DNA of 64,000 nucleotides from Dyella_A sp035685805. Its GTDB lineage: Bacteria > Pseudomonadota > Gammaproteobacteria > Xanthomonadales > Rhodanobacteraceae. Every line of letters starts with the position of its first letter. Position 1 is the stretch's first letter. The stretch is taken from NCBI RefSeq assembly GCF_035685805.1, contig NZ_DASSAB010000028.1, forward strand, positions 20,401 through 84,400, given 5' to 3'. The notes beneath the pieces are model-generated. The model saw only the letters and a list, made by a program, of their open reading frames with translations. It ran no database searches and had not been told where the DNA came from. Shown here one piece after another: positions 43,360 through 52,828 of the stretch. The translations under genes and the position numbers were made by a program.

Positions 43360-44145
43360 TTACTCATTGATGGTAAAGGCGGCCTTGAGCGCGGCGGCCT
43401 GCACGACGTTGCCAAGGATCGTGTTGCTTCCGTTTAGAGCGACCTTCGCGAGTGTGCCCTGCTGTTCCCGGAGCGCAGCGATCATCTTCTCGTCGGCTTC
43501 GATCTGTTTCTGCCACGTGTCTCCTGCGAGTTTCAGCTGACTCATGAACTGCTCCGCCTGGGAGGTCGCGCTGCTCGACTCGCCAAACGTACTGATGGAA
43601 TCAACGATTCCACTGAGCTTTTGCAAGGTGCTGGCCTGTGCTGTCAGCGACCCCAGTGCCTGCGCAGTGATGTTGTACTCGTCGACCTGGGTCATGACGA
43701 TCATTCTGCATATCAGGTTCTGGCGAACGGTGATCGGCTGGCTCGAACTGCCGAGCAGGCCGGAGATCGCGCCTGCGACGATCGCACTTGCTGGTGCTCC
43801 GGGGCAGGCCTGATCCGCGAGCTTTTCCTGATCCGCGCTGCTCAGTGGTTCCAGCGTCTTCGGTACAAGGGAAATGCCAGAACCGAGACTCTCGATTTTC
43901 GTCAGCATGTTGCGAAGCTGTTCCAGCTGAGTGGCGTACTGCTGGATCTGCTTCTCGTACTGCAGGGCCTGCTTTGCGAACTCCAGATTCTGGGTCGCGT
44001 TCGACTCGACATCAGTGACAAGAACCTGCGCATCAGCCTTGCCAACGATTGCGCCGAAGAGCATCAGGACAGTGGCCGCCGAGGCAAGGCCCGGCCCGAC
44101 GATGTTGCACCCCAGGTTCCGTATGGCAGCGTTCTTTTTTCGCAT
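43360..44145 (-). CDS. virB5: VirB5 pilus-tip/adhesin protein
   Basis: A protein of 261 residues. A signal peptide (ASAATVLMLFGAIVGKADAQVL) precedes a long helical region (ATQNLEFAKQALQYEKQIQQYATQLEQLRNML) and Ala/Gln-rich helices (AQALGSLTAQASTLQKLSGIVDSI), the all-helical VirB5/TraC pattern. It probably caps the pilus or contacts recipients. The ATG at 44145 follows GAGGAA; it begins 17 bases after the virB4 stop. The same strand and order (B4-B5-B6) support the call. Confidence 0.85.
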   Translation of the reverse strand: MRKKNAAIRNLGCNIVGPGLASAATVLMLFGAIVGKADAQVLVTDVESNATQNLEFAKQALQYEKQIQQYATQLEQLRNMLTKIESLGSGISLVPKTLEPLSSADQEKLADQACPGAPASAIVAGAISGLLGSSSQPITVRQNLICRMIVMTQVDEYNITAQALGSLTAQASTLQKLSGIVDSISTFGESSSATSQAEQFMSQLKLAGDTWQKQIEADEKMIAALREQQGTLAKVALNGSNTILGNVVQAAALKAAFTINE

Positions 44146-44162
44146 GATCCGTTCCTCCACAG

Positions 44163-46637
44163 TTAGCGGACAGCCACGCGTGGTGCGCGCGGAACATTCC
44201 GATCAGTGTTCTTCCCGCTTCCCTTGCGGTTCTCATAGAAGTCGCTCAACCACTGCTCGGGAGTCAAAGCGTCCGCAGTCACCGCTTCGCTGGCCGCCCG
44301 AGCCTCCAGCACCTCATGCATGATCTCGATGTTGTCAGTGGAGGCGGAGATCACGGCGAGGTGGTCGTCCAGACCGCGCAGGTTGAGTTGGCAAACGGCG
44401 CTGGCGTGGCCTTGCTTCACCAGGAAGCAGCGCGAGCGTTCGTCCAGGCTCACGACGACCTGGTATTCGGCATCGGTGAGTTTCAGTCCGCCGACGTAGT
44501 CGTCGCGGCTGGCGTTGGGGTTGGGTAGCAGGATCATCGTGGCGGTCTGCTCGACCAGTGCGGCGGCGATGTCGCTCGCCAGCGCATCTTCCGGACTTTG
44601 CGTGGCGAAGATGCCCAGGCCGTTCTGCTTGCGGATGGTCTTCTGCTTGTTCTTGGCGAATTCCTTCAGGCCGCCCTTGCCGTCGAGGATCTTCCAGAAC
44701 TCGTCCATCACGTAGATGAGCGGGCGGCCGTCGATCAGCGCCTCAAGCTTGTGCAGCAGGTAGTTGATGACCGGCACGCGCACTTCGGCGTTGTCGATGA
44801 TGTCGGTGTAGTCGAAGCCAATGATGTTGGCCTTTTCCAGATCGATGGTGTCGACCGAATTATCGAAGACCCAGCCCAGCGAGTTGCCGGCCGTCCACTT
44901 GCGCATGCGGATGTAGAGCCCGTCGTCGCCCATGTTGGGCAGGCTCTTCTGGAAATTGGTCATGGTGCGCAGATGCATGGGCGTGTCGAGGATGTTCTCC
45001 ACCGCGCGGAAGATGTCCTCCTCTTCGCGCGAGCTGTACACGCTCTTGCCCACCAGCACCTTCACCAGCTCGGCGAGGAATTGCACGTTCGCTTCGCTGC
45101 GCTCGCACTGGAAGGGATTGAAACCGGTGGGCTGGCCGTTTTCCAGGGCGAGGTAGTTGCCCCCGCAGGCGCGCACGAAGATCTCGGCGCCGCGATCCTT
45201 GTCGAAGAAGAAGATCGTCGGGGAAGGCTTGAGCTTCTGCACCTGGCTGAGCAGGAAATTGATCAGCGCGGTTTTACCCGTGCCTGACTTGCCGATCACC
45301 ATGGTGTTGGCGATGGCCTTTTCACCCAGCGAGTTCTCCGCGGGGTGCGTGGCGTGGAAATTGAAGTAGTAGGGTTGCCCGTTGGTGGTCTGCAGCGTGG
45401 TGACGCAGTCGCCCCACGGGTTGTTGCTCTTCTTGCCGGTGGCGAAGTTGTGCAGTGGCGAGAGGCCGAGGAAGTTCAGCGAGCTGACGTTGGCCAGCCG
45501 GGTGCGGTACTTCCAGTTGCCCGGGAACTGCGCATAGAAAGCCGCCGTGACGGCGAGATCCTCTTTGACGGAGACGAAGCCGGCGTTGGACAGCTCTGCG
45601 CGCGTGGTGGCGATCTGCTGCGACAGCGCCTCCTGGCTGGCTGCATAGATGGCGATGGTGAAGTGGTACTCGCCCAGCACGAAGTTGCCGGAGGCGAGCT
45701 GATCCATGGCGTGATCGAGTTCGGCGATCTGGCTGAAGGCCTTGTCGCCGGAGGAGATCATCATGCCCTTGGTGCGATCCAGCGCCTTCAGCGCATCCTG
45801 CCGCCCCATCGGGCTGAAGGAGTGGGTGATGACGTACTCGAAGTCCAGGTACTTCAGCCCGTTGAGGATGCCCGGATAGGTGCCGTCGGTGTATTCCTTG
45901 ATATTGAGGATGGCGCCAAAGTGGTTCTTGCCGTCCGGCGAGGTGAGAACGAAGTCGCCGGTCTTGGCCGAAAAGCGCTGCTTGCTCAGCGGCAGGTATT
46001 CCGGCACCGGCGCGGGCAGCACCGGGACCGGCTCGTCGATGCGGTTCAGCAGGTAGCCGTAAAACTCCAGCGCTTCGGAAAAGACCACGCCATTGGCGGC
46101 CTCGTACATGCCCAGGCGGTAGGGCGCGTAATCCTTGAGTACGGCTTCGACGTTACCGGCAAGCTCGAGGATGGTGTTGACGGCTTCGAGCTGCTCGGCT
46201 TCCAGACGGGCGAGGTCAGCGGATTTCTCGGCAAAGCGCTTGCCGCTCACTACCGGGCGATAGATCAGCGTCAGATAGAGCTCGTTCTGCATCAGCTTCT
46301 GGGTGGACAGTGCCTCGTAGTAGCTGTCCGACAATGACTGGTTGAACGATTGGGTGAACGTGCTGTGGTCACTCAGCCGCCGACGCCGGCGAATGTCGTG
46401 CACCCAGAACGCCACGTTGACGAAGTCGGGCGCACGCAAGGTCTGCAGCATGCGGTTGAACGTGTTGTGGCGGTGCTCGATCTCCCATTCCTCACGACCG
46501 ACGAACGGCAGGCCGCCCAGGCGCCAGACCAGCAGGAAGTCCCCGCCCGTGGTCTTGAGCACGGTAGGGGACACGTGCGTGGACAGCGGCAGGAACTCGC
46601 TGATCGGCGTGTCGGGAACGAAGGCGGGCTTGGGCAT
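44163..46637 (-). CDS. virB4: VirB4 ATPase
   Basis: A protein of 824 residues (ATG at 46637; a TTG 21 bases upstream is an alternative). An N-terminal VirB4 domain (FNRMLQTLRAPDFVNVAFWVHD) is followed by the RecA-like motor with Walker A MVIGKSGTGKTALINFLLSQ and Walker B YVMDEFWKIL. It energises pilus assembly and substrate transfer and is essential in all VirB-type systems. The order after virB3 and before virB5 is standard. Confidence 0.94.
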   Translation of the reverse strand: MPKPAFVPDTPISEFLPLSTHVSPTVLKTTGGDFLLVWRLGGLPFVGREEWEIEHRHNTFNRMLQTLRAPDFVNVAFWVHDIRRRRRLSDHSTFTQSFNQSLSDSYYEALSTQKLMQNELYLTLIYRPVVSGKRFAEKSADLARLEAEQLEAVNTILELAGNVEAVLKDYAPYRLGMYEAANGVVFSEALEFYGYLLNRIDEPVPVLPAPVPEYLPLSKQRFSAKTGDFVLTSPDGKNHFGAILNIKEYTDGTYPGILNGLKYLDFEYVITHSFSPMGRQDALKALDRTKGMMISSGDKAFSQIAELDHAMDQLASGNFVLGEYHFTIAIYAASQEALSQQIATTRAELSNAGFVSVKEDLAVTAAFYAQFPGNWKYRTRLANVSSLNFLGLSPLHNFATGKKSNNPWGDCVTTLQTTNGQPYYFNFHATHPAENSLGEKAIANTMVIGKSGTGKTALINFLLSQVQKLKPSPTIFFFDKDRGAEIFVRACGGNYLALENGQPTGFNPFQCERSEANVQFLAELVKVLVGKSVYSSREEEDIFRAVENILDTPMHLRTMTNFQKSLPNMGDDGLYIRMRKWTAGNSLGWVFDNSVDTIDLEKANIIGFDYTDIIDNAEVRVPVINYLLHKLEALIDGRPLIYVMDEFWKILDGKGGLKEFAKNKQKTIRKQNGLGIFATQSPEDALASDIAAALVEQTATMILLPNPNASRDDYVGGLKLTDAEYQVVVSLDERSRCFLVKQGHASAVCQLNLRGLDDHLAVISASTDNIEIMHEVLEARAASEAVTADALTPEQWLSDFYENRKGSGKNTDRNVPRAPRVAVR

Positions 46638-46688
46638 GGTCTTGATCCGGGGCGGCAACCCAGCCCTTCGCCGGGTTGCCTGATGGGG

Positions 46689-46997
46689 TCACGATTTCGT
46701 TTTGGACGGATCGCGATAGCTGTTGGGGGTGAACACCCACATGCCGTCGTTGTCGCCGAGATTGCGCACGCGGGTACGGAACTGCAGGCGCAAGCCAAGC
46801 AGCCGGAAGATCATTTCGTCGCGACGAGCCATCTGGCGCATCACGAAAATCACCACCGGCAGCAACAGCAGGTAGAAGAAATTGGTGTACACCGCCAGGA
46901 GAAAGCACCCGCCCGCGCCCATGAAGAAGGGCACGTAAGGCACCCCCATGAACATGGCGGGACGGGTGCATCCTCGGAACAGCGGGTTTTTATGCAT
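46689..46997 (-). CDS. virB3: VirB3 inner-membrane protein
   Basis: A protein of 102 residues beginning MHKNPLFRGCTRPAMFMGVPY, the VirB3/TrbD signature, with two membrane segments (VPFFMGAGGCFLLAVYTNFFYLLLLPVVIFVM). It overlaps the virB2 3' end by 8 bases (start at 46997, virB2 stop at 46990-46992), indicating coupled translation. Confidence 0.92.
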   Translation of the reverse strand: MHKNPLFRGCTRPAMFMGVPYVPFFMGAGGCFLLAVYTNFFYLLLLPVVIFVMRQMARRDEMIFRLLGLRLQFRTRVRNLGDNDGMWVFTPNSYRDPSKTKS

Positions 46998-47391
46998 AGT
47001 TGTTCAGCAGGTGGGTGATCACCTGTGCGGTGCAGGCGGTGGCGCCCGACGCCGAAGTGCTTCCGGCGAGGAACATCTTGGCGATCTGACCTGCCGCACC
47101 AATGAGGATCGCGCCGATCATTACCGGCGCCACATCGCTGATGCGCTTGTGGGCGAATGCGATCTGGTAACCGGAGAAGATCACCGCGATGGTCACCACC
47201 ACGATCGACAGCGCGTTGAGGATCTTGTTGATGTTGCTGGCGAATTTGCAGGTGGTGTCGATCGTGTCGGTCGCGTCCTGCGCGAATGCGGTGCCGGGCA
47301 ACACGAACACGAGCAGCGCTGCGAGGCACATGAACATGAAAAGGCGCGTGCGCTGCGAATGGAGGATGCTGTGGTTGCTGGTCGGTGCCAT
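46990..47391 (-). CDS. virB2: VirB2 major pilin
   Basis: A protein of 133 residues. A long signal peptide (LFMFMCLAALLVFVLPGTAFAQD) is followed by a mature pilin with two hydrophobic segments (INKILNALSIVVVTIAVIFSGYQIAFA and VAPVMIGAILIGAAGQIA), the VirB2 topology. It polymerises into the pilus. It lies between virB1 and virB3. Confidence 0.88.
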   Translation of the reverse strand: MAPTSNHSILHSQRTRLFMFMCLAALLVFVLPGTAFAQDATDTIDTTCKFASNINKILNALSIVVVTIAVIFSGYQIAFAHKRISDVAPVMIGAILIGAAGQIAKMFLAGSTSASGATACTAQVITHLLNNYA

Positions 47392-47573
47392 GGTGAAGTT
47401 CCCTATCAGGTGTTGAGAAAGACGGCAGCTATCGGATGATGGCTACGCGGTGATTGACTGCGGAGCACGCAGTCGGACTGCAAAAGCCCAGCCCGAAGCC
47501 GGGGATGAGTTGGCTTGGCGCAGGTTCCCGGTGCGGCAGCACCGCCGCACCAGGCCTACGGATGCAGGAGCGC

Positions 47574-48431
47574 TCAGAAGACGAAGGCGGCATCGCGCGC
47601 CTCCTGCTGCGGGTCGGCCGGGCGAATGGACGAGAGTGGGGCGGCGGTCGCTGGTGCGGGTCCCGACGCCGCTGCCTGCATCGGGTCATGCGGTCCCCGG
47701 ACCACCGGCTCAAACACCGCTGTAGCCGGGGCGGGTGCTTGCGGCGGTTGCGGCGTCGCATCTGTCGACGTCTCTGCTTCGGCCGGTGACGTCGATCTGT
47801 CGGATCCATTTCTGCCCACGCCCGCCACCAGGGCGGATACGGCGGCTGTCGCTGCAGTGTCGATAGCGACGCTACGCTGGGCCGCGCGATAACCTGTACC
47901 GGTTTGCACGAGCGCCCCGCCTGCCACCGCTTCCGGTCGGCGCTGGGGCGTCTTCAGGGCGATGGGCGTTGCCGCGTGCGGCGACACGTCCACCGGCGGC
48001 AGCTGCATGGACGCATAAACCTTCTGCACATAGCCGTCGCGAAAGCCGGTGACGAAATTGCCGGAGTAATAGCAACTGAAGGCCCTGCCCCAGTCGTTGC
48101 CGGAGCGTGCGTAGCATTCGGCCAGGATCTTTGCTCCCGCGGTGAGGTTGGCGCAGGAATCAAACGCCTTCTCGTAGGTATCCAAGCCGTAATGAACAAG
48201 GTTGCGCCGGTTCACCTGAGCCATGCCGAGGGAGTAGTCGTAGCCCTTGTCGTCGAGCATCTGCACGGTCGCCAGCGCTTCGTCGAGTGACTCCGGCTGC
48301 CGTGCCAGCTGCCCGCCGACCACACCGATGGCGAACGGATTGGCCGCCGATTCGACCTGCACGACGTGCTGCATCACCTCCGCCGGCACGGCGAGGTTGG
48401 GGCAGGTCGTCATTGGCATGGCGATGAACAT
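47574..48431 (-). CDS. virB1: VirB1 lytic transglycosylase
   Basis: A protein of 285 residues. The N-terminal 150 residues have the SLT/lysozyme fold, with catalytic Glu27 in VVQVESAANPFAIGVVGG, SLGMAQVNRRNLVHYG and SCYYSGNFVTG. The long C-terminal tail is Ala/Pro/Thr-rich and low in complexity, with repeats such as PATAVFEPVVRG and PAPATAAP. It opens the cell wall for the secretion channel. The gene lies between virB11 and virB2, with 182 bases before virB2. No clear signal peptide is visible, as in some X-T4SS VirB1 proteins. Confidence 0.85.
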   Translation of the reverse strand: MFIAMPMTTCPNLAVPAEVMQHVVQVESAANPFAIGVVGGQLARQPESLDEALATVQMLDDKGYDYSLGMAQVNRRNLVHYGLDTYEKAFDSCANLTAGAKILAECYARSGNDWGRAFSCYYSGNFVTGFRDGYVQKVYASMQLPPVDVSPHAATPIALKTPQRRPEAVAGGALVQTGTGYRAAQRSVAIDTAATAAVSALVAGVGRNGSDRSTSPAEAETSTDATPQPPQAPAPATAVFEPVVRGPHDPMQAAASGPAPATAAPLSSIRPADPQQEARDAAFVF

Positions 48432-48462
48432 CGGAGCGTCCCTTGCTGCATGTATCTGTCTG

Positions 48463-49494
48463 TCAGTGCCCTGCCGCCGCGCGCCCGGGATCGAAATCGA
48501 TGCCGGTGATGCAGCGCTTTCCCGCGTGTGCCTTGATATGCACGACGATGTCGATGGTCATGCGCAGCAGCCGCTTGATCGTGTCGAACTCCAGTCCGGC
48601 GCCCTCGGTCGACGCTTTCACCATCAGCGCCAGCTGGTCCCAGGTCTGCTCGGTGCTGCCGGCATGGCAGCTGGTGATCGAGCCGGGGTGGCCCGAGGCG
48701 CAGTTGCGGATGAAGTAGAACGATTCGTCGCCGCGCAGCTCGGCCAGGATGATGCGGTCCGGCTTCATCCGCAGGCAGGCTTCCATGCAGCTCTTGGCGG
48801 TCACGTTGCTCGCGCTCTGGCCGCCCTTCGAGTACAGCAGATGCACCACGTTCGGCTGCTCGATGAAGAGCTCGCGGGCGTCTTCGATCGTGACCAGTCG
48901 CTCGTCGACAGGGATGTGGTTGACCAGCGACTTCATGAAGGTGGTCTTGCCGCTGCCGGTGGCGCCGGACACCACGATGTTCTTCTTGTTGAGCACGGCC
49001 TGGCGAAAGAAATCGGCGTAACGCCGGGCCGCACGCAGCTCGAGCAGTTCGCTGTCGTGCTCGCCCAGGCCCTGGTCCACCTCCACGATCTCGTCGAAAA
49101 AGCCGTCGCGCTGATACTGCTCCAGCGTCTTGAGCTGCTTCGACGGCAGCCGGATGGTGATCGACACGCTGCCCGCTTCGCAGGCCGGCGGAATCACGAA
49201 CTGGGCGCGCTGGCCGGTCGGGAAGGTCAGCGACACCACCGGATCGACATCGGTGATGCGCTGGCCGGTATTGCTCTCGTTGATCACCGCCGTGCAGAAC
49301 TGCCGGGCGCGTTCGAAGGTGAGCGAGGGAACCTCTACGCGCTGCCATCCGCCACGACTTTCGAGGTAGATCTCGCCCGGCCGGTTGATGCAGATCTCGG
49401 TGACATCCGGAGAGGCCATGAACTCCCGTACGCCCAGCACCTGGTACTGGTAATCGAGGAAGTCGCTGGAGATCTCCGCGGCGATGTCATCCAT
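48463..49494 (-). CDS. virB11: VirB11 hexameric ATPase
   Basis: A protein of 343 residues. Walker A is GATGSGKTT (about 177-185), the Asp box is VTIEDARELF, Walker B is DRIILAELRGDESF and the His box is GHPGSITSCHAGS. All VirB11/GspE secretion ATPase motifs are present. It powers the switch between pilus biogenesis and secretion. It starts 11 bases after the virB10 stop and is followed by virB1. Confidence 0.94.
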   Translation of the reverse strand: MDDIAAEISSDFLDYQYQVLGVREFMASPDVTEICINRPGEIYLESRGGWQRVEVPSLTFERARQFCTAVINESNTGQRITDVDPVVSLTFPTGQRAQFVIPPACEAGSVSITIRLPSKQLKTLEQYQRDGFFDEIVEVDQGLGEHDSELLELRAARRYADFFRQAVLNKKNIVVSGATGSGKTTFMKSLVNHIPVDERLVTIEDARELFIEQPNVVHLLYSKGGQSASNVTAKSCMEACLRMKPDRIILAELRGDESFYFIRNCASGHPGSITSCHAGSTEQTWDQLALMVKASTEGAGLEFDTIKRLLRMTIDIVVHIKAHAGKRCITGIDFDPGRAAAGH

Positions 49495-49505
49495 GGCGCT
49501 GTTCC

Positions 49506-50681
49506 TCAGAACCGGGCGACGACGCCGCTGAAGTCGACGTCCTTGGCAACGTAGACATAGACCACCGTGCCCTGGTTGATGGTCACCGTCGGCGGGCGGT
49601 TGGCCGCTTCGCGCACAGCCTGGTCGGCCAGGTTCTGCACGGTTCGGGCGGTATTGCTTTCAAACGGCTCCTGCGTGACGTAGCCATTGCTGATCGTGGT
49701 GGTGGTGGGGCCGTGCTTGGCCGCCTCGTATTTGAACGCGTCGCTGAGCATGCTGATCAGCAGTGCCGCACCGATCCGCTCGCCCCAGTGCGCGTCGTAA
49801 TGACCGGGAAAGCCCGCCCCACCCAGGTTGTCGATGCCCGGGCTCTTCATGTTCACGTCGATGCCGGTGGGCGTGATGATGCGGTCCCAGATAACCGAGA
49901 CACGGCGCTGGTTCTGCTGCTTCTGATAACTGCCGAGCACCTTCGAGCCCTTCGGCAACAGCAGTGTGTGGCCGTTGAACGAATAGACCGGCTCGGTCAC
50001 CAGGCAGGTGCTGTAGCCGGGAACGTCCGAAATGATCCGGGTCTCCAGCACGCAGCGGATGTATGTGCCGCGTTGCATCAGGGTGTCGGGCTTGGTCAGC
50101 GGGCGCGCGCTGGTGATCTCGGCATCCGAGCTGCCCGGCAGGCCATTGCCTGCCGCTGCGGGAACCGGCATGGCCGGAGGAGCCTCTGCACCGCCGGTCT
50201 GAGCCGCGAGGATGCGGCGCTCCAGGAGCGTGGGCTCACGCGGGCCCAGCGCCTGCTGGCGCGGTAGCGGCGGCGCATTGGAAGGCGCCGGCATCAGTGG
50301 AATCGGCTGCGCGGCCGGCGCGGGTGCGGGACGCGGCAACTGCGGCAGCGCCACCGCCGCGGGCGCCTCCGCCACGGTCAGCTTCTCCTCGCGCGGCTTG
50401 GGCTTCTCCCGTGGCGAGGTCGCGCTCTGGATCATCCAGTAAGCGACGAACAGCAGCAGCAGCACCACGGCGCCCAGCAGCAGCAGCGCGCGATGGTTCA
50501 TCCGGCGCAGTTCGCTGGCGCGCAACTGGGGTACTGCAGCGTCGAGATCAGGCTCCTCGGCGCGCTGCTGATAATGGGTGGCGTAGGGGTTTCCGGCCAG
50601 CGCCTCGGTGTTCTCATCCGATGCCGCGTGGCTTCCTGCACCCTGCTCGTCGCCAGGATTCCGGGGGGTTTGGGCGCTCAC
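49506..50681 (-). CDS. virB10: VirB10 channel protein
   Basis: A protein of 391 residues. One transmembrane segment (63-84; HRALLLLGAVVLLLLFVAYWMI) follows a cytoplasmic N-terminus; a Pro-rich stalk (about 100-180) leads to the C-terminal VirB10/TrbI domain (RCVLETRIISDVPGYSTCLVTEPVYSFNGHTLLLPKGSKVLG) that spans to the outer membrane. The start overlaps the virB9 stop by 4 bases (ATGA). Confidence 0.94.
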   Translation of the reverse strand: MSAQTPRNPGDEQGAGSHAASDENTEALAGNPYATHYQQRAEEPDLDAAVPQLRASELRRMNHRALLLLGAVVLLLLFVAYWMIQSATSPREKPKPREEKLTVAEAPAAVALPQLPRPAPAPAAQPIPLMPAPSNAPPLPRQQALGPREPTLLERRILAAQTGGAEAPPAMPVPAAAGNGLPGSSDAEITSARPLTKPDTLMQRGTYIRCVLETRIISDVPGYSTCLVTEPVYSFNGHTLLLPKGSKVLGSYQKQQNQRRVSVIWDRIITPTGIDVNMKSPGIDNLGGAGFPGHYDAHWGERIGAALLISMLSDAFKYEAAKHGPTTTTISNGYVTQEPFESNTARTVQNLADQAVREAANRPPTVTINQGTVVYVYVAKDVDFSGVVARF

Positions 50682-51448
50682 TTCTTCGTGTTCCTTCGCA
50701 GACCCACAACGTAGTCGCCGTGCCGGATCACCAGGTAGGCATAGGTGCCGTGCACGATGATGGTGTTGCCTTCGACCGTGGTGTTCACCAGCGAATCCTC
50801 GCTGTGCTCGCGCTCACGCATGAACACGGCGGGGAAGTCGCCGGTGGGAAACGCCTTGAGATCGCTCATGCGGATATAGGTGAAACGGCCGTCATCGTAG
50901 ACGTTCACCGGCACCATCCACGGGGCTTTCCTGCTGTTGCGCGTGGCGTAGTCGTAGTCGAAGTTGTAGCTGCGCCCCGGCACCAGCGCAGCGCTCTGCA
51001 TCGGGACTTTCTCCTGCGCCTTCTTGGCCTGCGCGAAGCTGGCGTCGGCGGGGTACTTGAATCCGATCTTGTATTGAACGCCAGCACGCCGGGCCTGCTC
51101 CAGCGTCTTCCAGTCGGTGGCCACGACCTTCAGCTCGAAGATGTAGGAGTGGGTCTCCGTGCGCACCATCATGTTGGTATCCACGTCGACGTTCTTGGGC
51201 TTGAGGTAGAAGACGTTGCCGCGGCGCGTCAGCTCCCAGCCCGCACTGAAGCCGGTGCTGTAGTCGAGGATTTTCTCGTCCGGGCTGAGCTCGATCTGCG
51301 TGGTGATGCCAAGGCCGGTACGTACCGGATAAATGCGGTCGGCCTGGTAGTCGTATTGTTCGAGCGCCTGCGCCCGCAGCGCCGCGGGAGCGCAGGCGGC
51401 GAGCCATAGCGTGGCGCCGATCAGGCGCAGGAAGATCGTACGGCTCAT
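50678..51448 (-). CDS. virB9: VirB9 outer-membrane core protein
   Basis: A protein of 256 residues. A signal peptide (IFLRLIGATLWLAACAPAALRAQA) precedes the N-terminal domain with YPVRTGLGITTQIELSPDEKILDYS and the C-terminal lobe (YATRNSRKAPWMVPVNVYDDGRFTYIRM) that binds VirB7 and VirB10 in the outer-membrane core. The start at 51448 overlaps the virB8 stop (ATGA), so the much longer open frame upstream is not used. Confidence 0.93.
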   Translation of the reverse strand: MSRTIFLRLIGATLWLAACAPAALRAQALEQYDYQADRIYPVRTGLGITTQIELSPDEKILDYSTGFSAGWELTRRGNVFYLKPKNVDVDTNMMVRTETHSYIFELKVVATDWKTLEQARRAGVQYKIGFKYPADASFAQAKKAQEKVPMQSAALVPGRSYNFDYDYATRNSRKAPWMVPVNVYDDGRFTYIRMSDLKAFPTGDFPAVFMREREHSEDSLVNTTVEGNTIIVHGTYAYLVIRHGDYVVGLRRNTKK

Positions 51449-52311
51449 GGGCTCACCGGGTCGGTGGTGCTGCCAGCGGCTGCCGGCGAAGCGGGGGCAG
51501 TGGCACCCGTCCCCGGTGCTGCCACGGCGGCCGGCTGGGGCAGGGCGGGCACGGCCGCCATGGCCTGGACAATTTCCGCCGGCGGTGCGGCGGCATAGTC
51601 GTTGTCGACGCGATAGCTGGTGACCCAGAACCCGAGCGGATTCTCGATGCGGCTCTGATCGTCCATGTCCAGGTTCGGCTTGTACGTGAATTCGATAGTC
51701 GCGATCTTGCTGTCCATCGGCTGCGTGGCACCGGTGGTCTTGTTGTAGAGCGTGCGCTGGAAACGCACCGTGGCGCCCTTGGGCGTGACACCTGGGCCAC
51801 CGCCGAGCAACACGATGCTCAGCAGCCGGATTCGGATCGCGCGATCCTTTCCGTAGAGCTTGTAGAGGCTGTTCTCGTTCTGCGCGGAATACAGGGCGGT
51901 GTATTCGGCCTTGACCCCGGGAGATGCCATGGTCTGCACGGTCTTCCAGTCGCGAAGGTTGAGCATGGCCAAGTCGTAGGACTCGCGTGCAAGCACGAAG
52001 TGCGCCACGTTGCTCCGGTTGATCGCCTCGCTGGTGGTGATGCCGTTGGGGCCGAAGTTGCCGGTCAGGCGTGCCACCGTGGCGGTGCCGGTGTATGCAT
52101 CGGCCATCACGAGGTACGGCACCTTCTGCTTCAGCGGGAGCATGTAGAAGTAGCCGCCGGCAAGGATCAGCGACATGCCGATGGCGGAAAAGGCGACCCA
52201 CCACGCGCGACGCTCGCTGCGACGTGCGAGGTCGGCGATGCTGATCTCGAAATTCACGGACTTGGCCACGGCGCGTTCGATCGCGGGCGTGGCCGACTTC
52301 TTGAGGTTCAT
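51445..52311 (-). CDS. virB8: VirB8 assembly factor
   Basis: A protein of 288 residues with a cytoplasmic N-terminus, one membrane helix (about 36-58; AWWVAFSAIGMSLILAGGYFYM), and the NTF2-like periplasmic domain (VPYLVMADAYTGTATVARL, FVLARESYDLAMLNLRDWKTV, NKTTGATQPMDSKIATIEFTY), ending in an Ala/Pro-rich tail. It nucleates the inner-membrane complex. The start at 52311 is 49 bases after the virB7 stop. Confidence 0.92.
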   Translation of the reverse strand: MNLKKSATPAIERAVAKSVNFEISIADLARRSERRAWWVAFSAIGMSLILAGGYFYMLPLKQKVPYLVMADAYTGTATVARLTGNFGPNGITTSEAINRSNVAHFVLARESYDLAMLNLRDWKTVQTMASPGVKAEYTALYSAQNENSLYKLYGKDRAIRIRLLSIVLLGGGPGVTPKGATVRFQRTLYNKTTGATQPMDSKIATIEFTYKPNLDMDDQSRIENPLGFWVTSYRVDNDYAAAPPAEIVQAMAAVPALPQPAAVAAPGTGATAPASPAAAGSTTDPVSP

Positions 52312-52360
52312 CGGTTGCACCTGTGATTGGCCCGGCCGGCCGCTGGGAGCGTGCCGTCGA

Positions 52361-52828
52361 TCATGGTTTTGCGCCTCGCGCCGACGGCGCTGCCGCGGGC
52401 ACGGGCGGCGGTGTCTGCGACACCGCGCCGGCACGCTGCACCAGGATCTCTCGCGGGTGGGCAACCACCTGCACGCCCTGGGCGCCGTAGATGCTGCTGA
52501 GTCGCGCGGCGGCCTCGTCCAGATCGGCCGTATGGATGTCTGCCACCGGCTGGTAAAGAGTCACGTCGAAATCGAGCGCGTAGTCCAGCGTACGGCCGGT
52601 GTCTGCAGCCCACCGGGCGAGCATCGTCTTGAGCGTCTCGTCCATGGGCGCGGCGTAGTAGGTGTACGGACGCTCCAGCGGGATCTCCACAGGGCGGTCC
52701 TGGAAACGGTTTACCGGCTTCCACGAGCCGCGGAAGTCCTTGGCAGCGGGCGTCCCGCAGGCGGACAGTGCAAGAGTCGCGAGCACGACGGCTGCAGCGA
52801 GCATCTCAGTGGCTACGGTTCTTTTCAC
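52361..52828 (-). CDS. virB7: VirB7 lipoprotein with N0 domain
   Basis: A protein of 155 residues from a GTG start (52828) that gives a full lipoprotein signal (VKRTVATEMLAAAVVLATLALSAC, lipidated Cys24). The mature part has GSWKPVNRFQDRPVEIPLERPYTYYAAPMDETLKTMLARWAADTGRTLDYALDFDVTLYQPV and AARLSSIYGAQGVQVVAHPREILVQ. This is the VirB7-plus-N0 arrangement that marks X-type T4SS; conventional VirB7 proteins lack N0. It inserts in the outer membrane and binds VirB9. It is first in the virB operon on the minus strand. An ATG 24 bases downstream would shorten the signal. Confidence 0.9.
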   Translation of the reverse strand: MKRTVATEMLAAAVVLATLALSACGTPAAKDFRGSWKPVNRFQDRPVEIPLERPYTYYAAPMDETLKTMLARWAADTGRTLDYALDFDVTLYQPVADIHTADLDEAAARLSSIYGAQGVQVVAHPREILVQRAGAVSQTPPPVPAAAPSARGAKP